Assembly: GCA_002314465.1 (NCBI GenBank)
Contig: DCGA01000160.1
Coordinates: 381 to 5,921, forward strand
Direction: 5' to 3'
Length of the DNA stretch: 5,541 nucleotides
Origin: a bacterium UBA1790
GTDB lineage: Bacteria > Bacteroidota > Bacteroidia > Bacteroidales > Muribaculaceae
The notes beneath the pieces were generated by a model that was not told the origin of the DNA, searched no databases, and saw only the letters and a list, made by a program, of their open reading frames with translations. Numbering within the stretch: the first letter of the stretch is position 1; each line of letters opens with the position of its first letter. A program made the translations under genes and the position numbers. Of this stretch, positions 1 to 5,541 are shown one piece after another.

Positions 1-1929
1 ATAGGTGTAAGGCAGACGACCCGAGAAATTGGCGTCGCCGGCAAGCAGGTTGGCAAGAGCGTCGCCACCATAGTTGCTGGGCAGGAATGTGTGGACCACA
101 GCGCTTGCAAGAGGCTCAATGTCGGCGATGATGCGCGGACGTCCCTCGTTGAGCACGAGTACGATGGGTTTGCCATACTTAGCCAACGCCTTGACCATCT
201 CGAGTTGGTTGTGAGAGAGTGTGAGGTCATCGATGTTACCCACTGTCTCGCAGTAAGAGTTCTCACCGATGCATGCCACGATAACATCGGCACGTGCAAT
301 CTTGTCGGCAGTAGAGTTGCCGTTCTCAATGAGGAGTTCGGGCACATCATGGTCTACACGCCACTGGTCGTTGCCCATATCATACATGACCATCTCGCTG
401 AATTCCACATTCTCCTTGCCGAACTTATGGGTCAGCGCAGTGTAGAATGTATTGTACTTGCCTATTGCGCGGCACACGCTGTCGGCCATGTGGCCTTGCC
501 AGGTGTAAGACCAACCGCCGTTCATGGGACGGAAGTTGTCGGCATTGGGGCCACAAACGAATATCTTGGTGCCTTGCTTGAGCGGAAGCACGTTGTCCTT
601 GTTCTTGAGCAATACCATGCACTCCTCGGTCATGCTTACAGCCTCCTGTGCAAACTTATCGCTTGCAAAGTCGGGGTACATCGACTGGAGTGTGGGAGCA
701 TTCTTCTTCATGCCCTTTGTGCGCTCATAGGGAATATCCCATGTGCTACGGTCCATGAGACCGATGCGAATCTTGAGACGCAGGATGCGGCGCACGGCAT
801 CGTCGATGCGCGACATGGGCACGCGGCCTTCGTTTACGAGTTCGGTGAGCAATGTGCAGAAATCGGTTGAATAGGGGTCCATCGACATGTCGATACCCGC
901 ATTGATAGCCATGCAGATGGCATCCTTCTTGTTGGCTGCCACATGGTCGCGTTTCCACAAGTTGTCGATGTCGGCCCAGTCGGTGATAATCATACCGTCC
1001 CAGTTGAGACCTTCCTTAGCCCACTTGGTGAGCAAGGTGTGGTTGGCATGGAACGCCATACCGCTGTTATTGCCCGAGTTGACCATAAGGCTGAGCGCAC
1101 CCGCCTCGATGCAGGCGCGGAAGGGCTGGAAGTATTTCTCCATCATCTCGCGATAGGTCACACTCGAGGGAGTGCGGTCCTTGCCGCTGATAACTGCGCC
1201 ATAGGCGAGGTAGTGCTTGAGACAAGCAGCCACATTGTTCATGCCCAGGTGATTGGGGTCATCGCCCTGCAGACCGCGGGTGAGTTGGCTTGCCATGGTG
1301 GCATTAACCAGCCAGTCCTCGCCGAAGCTTTCCCAACCACGAGACCACAGCGGAGAGCGAGCCACGTCCATAACAGGCGAATACACCCAGGGAATGAGGC
1401 ACGCACGGCTCTCGTAAGCGGTAATCTGACCTATACGGTAAGGAATGTTCTTGTTGAAACTTGCGCCCTGGCTCACTTCCTGAGGGAAGAGAGTTGCGCC
1501 CCACACGTAACTTGCACCGTGAATCTCGTCAACGCCATAAAGTTCGGGAACACCGCACTGGAACATCGACGCACTGTTGAGTGTGCGGATGATGGGTGCC
1601 CACACGCTGGGAGGCTGTGCAATGCCCTCGGGGACATTGAGGATAGAGCCCACACGGTAAGTGCCGAATGTTTCGTCGACCTTCTCGGCCGACAGCATAC
1701 CATTGGCCAGACTCTGTACCGACTTGTTGCTGATAACATGGTCGTCGCTCGACTTCTGCGCCACCTTGTCGATGGCGAGTTCGCACATCTGTCCCACCTT
1801 GTCGGCGAGAGTCATCTGTGAGAGCAGGGCTTCGACCTGTGCCTCTACCTGCGGGTCTTGCTTGATGGCCTGTGCACCGGCAGTGGCAAACGAAAACGCC
1901 AGTAACGAAATGATAAATATCTTCTTCAT
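1..1929 (-). CDS. GH3 exo-beta-glucosidase, barley ExoI-like type, C-terminus cut by window edge
   Basis: Secreted retaining GH3 hydrolase that probably releases terminal glucose from beta-glucan oligosaccharides in the periplasm. The start is ATG at 1927-1929, followed by MKKIFIISLLAFSFATAGAQ, a clear Sec signal peptide. The frame is open for 643 codons to the window edge. The GH3 N-terminal barrel spans about residues 27-390: GVDEIHG (132-138, sugar-binding D134), FGED (202-205), KHY (238-240) and IITDW with nucleophile D317 (codon 979-981). The GH3 C-terminal domain starts near 435; IGENSYCE supplies the acid/base E561 (codon 247-249). W318 and W477 (GGWSYTWQG) match the tryptophan clamp of barley ExoI. 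The sequence stops at GRLPYTY, so roughly 100 residues, including any fibronectin-III-like end domain, lie outside. It starts 18 bp after the preceding GH3 gene, so it is probably co-transcribed with it. Family assignment is firm; the beta-glucan substrate is inferred from subfamily resemblance. Confidence 0.95.
   Translation of the reverse strand, partial: MKKIFIISLLAFSFATAGAQAIKQDPQVEAQVEALLSQMTLADKVGQMCELAIDKVAQKSSDDHVISNKSVQSLANGMLSAEKVDETFGTYRVGSILNVPEGIAQPPSVWAPIIRTLNSASMFQCGVPELYGVDEIHGASYVWGATLFPQEVSQGASFNKNIPYRIGQITAYESRACLIPWVYSPVMDVARSPLWSRGWESFGEDWLVNATMASQLTRGLQGDDPNHLGMNNVAACLKHYLAYGAVISGKDRTPSSVTYREMMEKYFQPFRACIEAGALSLMVNSGNNSGMAFHANHTLLTKWAKEGLNWDGMIITDWADIDNLWKRDHVAANKKDAICMAINAGIDMSMDPYSTDFCTLLTELVNEGRVPMSRIDDAVRRILRLKIRIGLMDRSTWDIPYERTKGMKKNAPTLQSMYPDFASDKFAQEAVSMTEECMVLLKNKDNVLPLKQGTKIFVCGPNADNFRPMNGGWSYTWQGHMADSVCRAIGKYNTFYTALTHKFGKENVEFSEMVMYDMGNDQWRVDHDVPELLIENGNSTADKIARADVIVACIGENSYCETVGNIDDLTLSHNQLEMVKALAKYGKPIVLVLNEGRPRIIADIEPLASAVVHTFLPSNYGGDALANLLAGDANFSGRLPYTY
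1873..1929 (-). other. Sec signal peptide of the ExoI-like GH3 enzyme
   Basis: Residues 1-19 show the three parts of a type I signal peptide: KK near the start, a hydrophobic stretch IFIISLLAFSF, and small residues ATAGA before QA. Cleavage after A19 (A-G-A) fits the -3/-1 rule; cleavage after A21 (A-Q-A) is the alternative. There is no lipobox cysteine, so a soluble periplasmic or secreted product is expected. Confidence 0.85.
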
Positions 1930-1947
1930 TGTAATTGTTGTGGTTGA
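1930..1947 (-). other. 18-bp spacer between two GH3 genes, no Shine-Dalgarno
   Basis: Read on the minus strand the spacer is TCAACCACAACAATTACA, directly followed by ATG. It contains no GGAGG-like element, no inverted repeat that could terminate transcription, and no Bacteroidota promoter motif (TTTG / TAnnTTTG). The lack of a Shine-Dalgarno motif is common in Bacteroidota. The short distance supports a single transcript, with ribosomes possibly re-initiating after the TAA stop at 1948-1950. Confidence 0.7.
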
Positions 1948-4314
1948 TTACTTAACGGTTGCGGTTGAGAGATAATGCTGGCGCAGGGGCTTCTCGTGCA
2001 TCTCACCAGTGAGCACGATTTCCTGCTCAAGGCGAATATCCTGAGACGAAGCACCCACCTTAATCATGTAACGGCCGGGGTCGATAGCCCAGTGTCCGTC
2101 GACGAAGTAACCCATTTGTTCGGGGTGCATTGTCACGTTCACGGTCTTGCTCTCGCCGGGCTTGAGGCTCACGCGGGCAAATCCCTGCAACTGTATGGGC
2201 TTGAGGTTGGCAGTGCGTGCGATGGGCGATACATAGAGTTGCACAACCTCGTCGCCGGCAACCTTGCCTGTGTTCTTCACTTCTACCGACACATTGAAAC
2301 TCTCGGCACTGGTAGCCGCTTCCTTGTCGACCTTGAGGTTAGAGTACTCAAACTTGGTGTAACTGAGGCCGAAACCGAAAGGCCAAGCGATGCGCTTGTC
2401 GCCATCAAGGCCATAGTTGTAGCAGATGGGCTCGTAGAGTTCTACTGCGGGATAAGAGACGCTCAGTTTACCCGAGAAGTTCACGTTGCCGTAAAGCAAG
2501 TCGGCAACGGCGTTACCGCCTTCCTCGCCGGGATACCATGCTTGAACAACAGCGGCACACTTATCGACAACATTGGTAAGTACCTGTGCGCGACCGCCGA
2601 ATACCACAAGGACAACGGGCTTGCCGGTTGCCACAAGAGCATTAATATACTCTTCCTGGCGTCCGGGCAGGCGCAAGTGGGTACGGTCGCGGTTCTCACC
2701 ACTAAGCATGATGTTCTCGCCCATTGCAGCAACGATGATATCGCTCTGTGCCGCCATTGCAAGGGCTTCGTCCCAGTTGGCAGTCTCGTGACTGTCGACC
2801 ATGCGCTCGTCAATCTTCTTCTGCGCAGCAACACGGGGGTCGCCACCCACCTCCATCACGGTCTCTGGAACATCGGTCCAGTCGCAGCCGCGAGAGTGAG
2901 TGAGAGTCATGCCCTGGGGCAAACGGTCGGTCATGCCATCCTTGAGGAACACATACTTGGGGTGCTCGGGGCTTTCCTCCTTGTGCTGCCAGAAGTAGTG
3001 CATGGCCTGGAATGTGTAGTCGCCGGCAAGCGCCCACATGCTGTTGGCATTGGGGCCAGTGAGGAACACCTTACCGCCAGTCTTAGCTGCAGCAAGGGGA
3101 AGTACGGCCTCACCGTTTGCCAGTGTGTCGTTCTTGAGCAGCACGATGCTTTGTGTTGCCAGTGTGTAAGAAGTTTCGCGCTCTTCCTTAGAGTCAAATC
3201 CCAGGTCACCCTCGGCATAAAGCACGGGATTCTTGTCGAGCATACCAAGGCGAGCCTTGAGTGTAAGCACGTGTTTCACGGCCTTCTCGAGAGCCTCCTG
3301 ACTAACGAGTCCTTTCTCAAGAGCCTCAGACAGATGCTTGTAGTTCTCTCCGTGGGGGAAGTCGACCTCATTGCCGGCATTGAATGCAGCCACACAGCGC
3401 TCAAGGTCGGTGAGCGAGTCGCCCACCTGGTTAATTGAACCGTAGTCGCTTACAGTGAGGCCTTCGAAGCCCACATAGTTGCGCAGGATGTCCTGCTGCA
3501 GCCACTTGTTGGCAACACACTTGGTGCCGTCAATCTCGTGGTAACCGGTCATGAGCACCTGGCTGCCCGCAAGGTGCATGATAGCCTCATGGGGAAGCAG
3601 AATCTCTTCCATGACCTCTTTCTTATTGTTGCTGGCACCGCTACCTCCATAGCCCAGGAAGTGCTTAGTGCAGGCGCCTATGCCCTCACGCAGATTTCCG
3701 TCGTGCTGCATACCCTTGACAAATGCCACACCCATTGCGGCACTCAGGTAGCCGTCCTCGCCGTAAGATTCCTCAAGGCGGTTGAACGATGGGTTGCGCA
3801 CAACATCGACCATGGGCGAAAGTGCGAGCAGACCACCCATCTTGCGGAGCGAAGTGCTGGTCTGCTGTGTCTTAACCTCGGCAAGTTCGGTATTGAACGA
3901 GCAAGCAAGTCCTATCTGCTGGGGATAGACTGTTGCGTCCATAGAGTTGACGCCGGTGAGCGCTTCCTCGTGGAACAGGGCGGGAATGCCGTGTGGAGTA
4001 TTGTTGATAATCCATTGCTGCAACTGTGCCACCATGTCGCGCTGCTGCTCGGGAGTACGTCCCAGGTCCATCGCAAACTGTGAGAAGTGTCCTACCCCAT
4101 TGGGGATCACCTCACGGCACTTGGCAGTGTCCAGTTTGCCGCTCTCGTCAAAGAACTGGCCCATGTAAATACTCTGCAACTGGGCAATGCGCTCCTCCTG
4201 ACTCATACTGTCGTATAGTTCATTGACACGCTGTTCGATAGGTTTTTCTCCGCATGACATCATCGCCACGCCCATTCCTGCAATCATAATGCTTTTTTTA
4301 ATCCAGTTTTTCAT
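1948..4314 (-). CDS. GH3 beta-glucosidase/beta-xylosidase lipoprotein, complete (788 aa)
   Basis: Membrane-anchored retaining GH3 enzyme that should cleave terminal beta-D-glucosyl or beta-D-xylosyl units from oligosaccharides. The ATG at 4312-4314 gives a lipoprotein signal peptide ending in MMSC (lipid-modified C21). Domains: N-terminal barrel about 27-357, C-terminal alpha/beta domain about 388-650, fibronectin-III-like domain about 685-757, a normal length and layout for the family. Key residues: E117 in FHEEALTG, R173, YGED (184-187), K217-H218, nucleophile D290 in LTVSDYGSI (codon 3445-3447), and acid/base E540 in LSGENRDR (codon 2695-2697). PFGFGLSYTKFEY (645-657) is the usual bridge to the last domain. 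The VSDYG/HEEAL pattern places it in the group holding broad beta-glucosidases and beta-xylosidases. Glutamate at 117, rather than aspartate, leans toward xyloside use. T120 replaces the usual histidine and RNPSFNR replaces RDPRWGR, so the specificity may be unusual. It lies between two other GH3 genes and is probably in one operon with them. Confidence 0.96.
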   Translation of the reverse strand: MKNWIKKSIMIAGMGVAMMSCGEKPIEQRVNELYDSMSQEERIAQLQSIYMGQFFDESGKLDTAKCREVIPNGVGHFSQFAMDLGRTPEQQRDMVAQLQQWIINNTPHGIPALFHEEALTGVNSMDATVYPQQIGLACSFNTELAEVKTQQTSTSLRKMGGLLALSPMVDVVRNPSFNRLEESYGEDGYLSAAMGVAFVKGMQHDGNLREGIGACTKHFLGYGGSGASNNKKEVMEEILLPHEAIMHLAGSQVLMTGYHEIDGTKCVANKWLQQDILRNYVGFEGLTVSDYGSINQVGDSLTDLERCVAAFNAGNEVDFPHGENYKHLSEALEKGLVSQEALEKAVKHVLTLKARLGMLDKNPVLYAEGDLGFDSKEERETSYTLATQSIVLLKNDTLANGEAVLPLAAAKTGGKVFLTGPNANSMWALAGDYTFQAMHYFWQHKEESPEHPKYVFLKDGMTDRLPQGMTLTHSRGCDWTDVPETVMEVGGDPRVAAQKKIDERMVDSHETANWDEALAMAAQSDIIVAAMGENIMLSGENRDRTHLRLPGRQEEYINALVATGKPVVLVVFGGRAQVLTNVVDKCAAVVQAWYPGEEGGNAVADLLYGNVNFSGKLSVSYPAVELYEPICYNYGLDGDKRIAWPFGFGLSYTKFEYSNLKVDKEAATSAESFNVSVEVKNTGKVAGDEVVQLYVSPIARTANLKPIQLQGFARVSLKPGESKTVNVTMHPEQMGYFVDGHWAIDPGRYMIKVGASSQDIRLEQEIVLTGEMHEKPLRQHYLSTATVK
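4252..4314 (-). other. Lipoprotein signal peptide with MMSC lipobox
   Basis: The first 21 residues have lysines at 2, 6 and 7, a hydrophobic run IMIAGMGVAMM, and then S20-C21. MMSC deviates from the classical L-A/S-G/A-C lipobox but is within the looser form seen in Bacteroidota lipoproteins. The residues after the cysteine are GEKPIE; this is weakly acidic and not a clear match to the acidic surface-export signals described in Bacteroidota, so whether it faces the periplasm or the outside is undecided. Confidence 0.82.
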
Positions 4315-4336
4315 ATATGTAAATGTTTTTTATTTC
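4315..4336 (-). other. 22-bp A/T-rich spacer between two GH3 genes
   Basis: On the minus strand it reads GAAATAAAAAACATTTACAT plus AT before the ATG start. It is strongly A/T-rich against the GC-rich genes around it, has no Shine-Dalgarno motif and no hairpin. A/T-rich leaders in front of start codons favour initiation in Bacteroidota. No -33/-7 promoter pair was found, so the gene is probably transcribed from a promoter further upstream, outside the window. Confidence 0.65.
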
Positions 4337-5541
4337 TCAATAGTTTAATTTCACCTTACCCTTGATGTCGGTAGCCGAAGCAGCAACATAGACGGTGAAA
4401 GTGCCGTGCTCGGCAACCCACTCGTGCTTCACCTCGTCGAAGTACTTGAGGTCATCGTCGGCCACAGTATAGGTCACTTGTTTCTCCTCGCCAGGGGCAA
4501 GGTCAACCTTCTCAAAGTGCTTGAGTTCCTTGACGGGACGCACCACCGACGCCTTGTCGTCGCCCACATAGAACTGAACAACTTCCTGTCCGCGCACCTT
4601 GCCGGTATTGCGCACCGTAACGGTGACTGTGCGGTTATTTATTAACGACTTGCCGTACTCAAATGTTGTGTAACTGAGACCGAAACCGAAGGGGAAACGC
4701 ACAGGAGTCTTGAAGTAGTCCATCCAGCGGTAACCCAAGAGGATATCCTCACCATAGACCTCGGTCTCGTCCTTTTTCTTACCATCGCTCATGGCGGTAG
4801 AGAAGGTAATGCCCTTCCAGCCCTTCGTGGCAGCATCGAGCAAGCGTGCCGACTCGAGCGGCTTGCCTGCTTCGCCAGCATAAGGCTGCGGCAACTTATC
4901 AGGAGTAACGCCGGGATATCCCACCGAGCCCATCTTGTGGGCGGGATAGTCGGTAAGGTTGGCAGCAAAGGTGAAAGGAAGTTTTCCCGAGGGGCACACG
5001 TCGCCCGACAGCACGTCGGCGAGCGCATGACCTGCCTCGCTGCCCAGATACCACGACTGCACCAGAGCCTTAGCCTTGCCAAGCCACGGCATATCATAAG
5101 CGTTGCCGCTCACGATTACAAGCACGGTGTTGGCATTGGCATCGAGCAATTCGTCGATAAGGCGGTCCTGATCGAAGGGGAGATTGAACGACAGGCGGTC
5201 GCCACCCTCGCAATCCTGATTATGGTTCTTATTGAGACCGCCCACGTAGATAACGAGGTCGGCCTTGCGGGCACGCTCCACTGCCGCGATGCGCAGTGAG
5301 TCGTAGGTAGCCTGCGACATATCGTCGACAGCGCCAAACATTGCACGTCCAGAGATATAGCCCTGGGCATACTCGATGTCGCAATCGGCAAAGCGTTCCT
5401 GGATGCCACGCAACGGAGATACCTCGTCGCGGGGCTTGAGTTCGCTTGAGCCACCGCCGGCACACAGGCTGCGTGTGGCGTTCTCGCCCACCACAAGGAT
5501 GCGCTTCTTGACCGGAGCCAGCGGGAGCAGACCGTCATTCT
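4337..5541 (-). CDS. GH3 beta-glucosidase, C-terminal half only (N-terminus outside window)
   Basis: Retaining GH3 enzyme, probably a beta-glucosidase. The frame is open to the window edge, giving 400 in-window residues that begin with NDGLLPLAP and end KVKLNY before a TGA stop at 4337-4339. The GTG at 5494 is an internal valine, not the start. The fragment begins at the opening of the GH3 C-terminal domain. The acid/base glutamate is in DCEGGDR (codon 5207-5209), matching TEGYDR of the KmBglI-type beta-glucosidases. GGGSS (about 5441-5455), SGKLPFTF and PFGFGLSYTTFEY are further family landmarks, and a fibronectin-III-like domain covers about 4380-4625. No PA14 insertion is present between GGGSS and the acid/base, unlike KmBglI itself. 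A long loop lies at about 4754-4918. The nucleophile aspartate, the barrel and any signal peptide lie outside, so location and activity cannot be fully judged. As the most upstream of the three GH3 genes here, it may lie nearest the promoter. Confidence 0.93.
   Translation of the reverse strand, partial: NDGLLPLAPVKKRILVVGENATRSLCAGGGSSELKPRDEVSPLRGIQERFADCDIEYAQGYISGRAMFGAVDDMSQATYDSLRIAAVERARKADLVIYVGGLNKNHNQDCEGGDRLSFNLPFDQDRLIDELLDANANTVLVIVSGNAYDMPWLGKAKALVQSWYLGSEAGHALADVLSGDVCPSGKLPFTFAANLTDYPAHKMGSVGYPGVTPDKLPQPYAGEAGKPLESARLLDAATKGWKGITFSTAMSDGKKKDETEVYGEDILLGYRWMDYFKTPVRFPFGFGLSYTTFEYGKSLINNRTVTVTVRNTGKVRGQEVVQFYVGDDKASVVRPVKELKHFEKVDLAPGEEKQVTYTVADDDLKYFDEVKHEWVAEHGTFTVYVAASATDIKGKVKLNY

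Noticed and set aside
91..870. Plus-strand open frame of 259 codons opposite the 3'-most GH3 gene
   Set aside because: In-register antisense shadow of the GH3 domain linker and C-terminal domain. No promoter or leader was seen, and the composition is typical of a complement translation.
943..1821. Plus-strand open frame of 292 codons opposite the 3'-most GH3 gene
   Set aside because: Same in-register antisense effect; the protein shows no family features and is fully covered by catalytic-domain coding sequence on the minus strand.
1975..3438. Long plus-strand open frame of 487 codons opposite the middle GH3 gene
   Set aside because: It lies exactly in codon register with the GH3 gene on the other strand, so it stays open simply because that gene does not use TTA, CTA or TCA codons there. 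The translation is rich in His, Cys, Val and Leu with no recognisable domain or signal, while the minus strand gives an unmistakable GH3 enzyme.
2344..4700. Near-identical DNA stretches at about 2344-2385 and 4655-4692, a possible direct repeat
   Set aside because: Both encode the conserved GH3 motif PFGFGLSYTxFEY in two different genes. Shared motif and codon preference explain the match; the similarity does not extend into flanking sequence.
4337..5494. GTG at 5494 as the true start of the upstream GH3 gene
   Set aside because: The frame continues upstream to the window edge with NDGLLPLAP, a standard GH3 sequence just before this point, so the GTG is an internal valine and the gene is cut by the window, not naturally truncated.
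5229..5538. Minus-strand open frames in other registers near the right edge, including one of 140 codons at 5116-5538
   Set aside because: They overlap the GH3 C-terminal domain in a shifted frame, are rich in Arg, Ser and Cys and show no domain; the GH3 frame with its acid/base motif is clearly the real one. No sign of a frameshift was found.

Overview
The window is almost entirely coding, all on the minus strand. It holds three consecutive family 3 glycoside hydrolases (GH3) separated by only 22 bp and 18 bp. In transcription order they are: the C-terminal half of one GH3 enzyme (4337-5541, start outside the window), a complete 788-residue GH3 lipoprotein (1948-4314), and the first 643 residues of a third GH3 enzyme with a signal peptide (1-1929, end outside the window). 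No RNA gene, mobile element, CRISPR array or long intergenic region is visible.

The organism looks like a member of the Bacteroidota, probably a Bacteroidales gut or rumen species such as a Prevotella or Muribaculaceae relative. The reasons are the family content (closely packed secreted GH3 enzymes), a loose lipobox (MMSC) in the lipoprotein, and start codons preceded by A/T-rich sequence or CA repeats without a Shine-Dalgarno motif. Base composition is moderately GC-rich. This taxonomic placement is an inference from style, not from a marker gene.

The three enzymes are not recent copies of each other; each carries a different GH3 subfamily signature. The 3'-most gene resembles the plant exo-beta-glucanase (barley ExoI) type, with nucleophile D317, acid/base E561 and a likely tryptophan clamp. 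The middle gene belongs to the VSDYG-type beta-glucosidase/beta-xylosidase group (D290, E540), with a glutamate in the sugar-binding position usually held by aspartate in beta-glucosidases. The first gene is of the DCEGGDR (KmBglI-like) beta-glucosidase type. The likely joint role is stepwise removal of terminal beta-linked glucose and possibly xylose from plant or cereal glucan oligosaccharides, as the last steps of a polysaccharide utilization locus. No SusC/SusD, transporter, regulator or endo-acting enzyme lies inside the window, so the target polysaccharide cannot be read directly.

I found no previously undescribed system. The most interesting points are the three-subfamily GH3 cassette, the predicted difference in cellular location between members, and active-site deviations in the middle enzyme.
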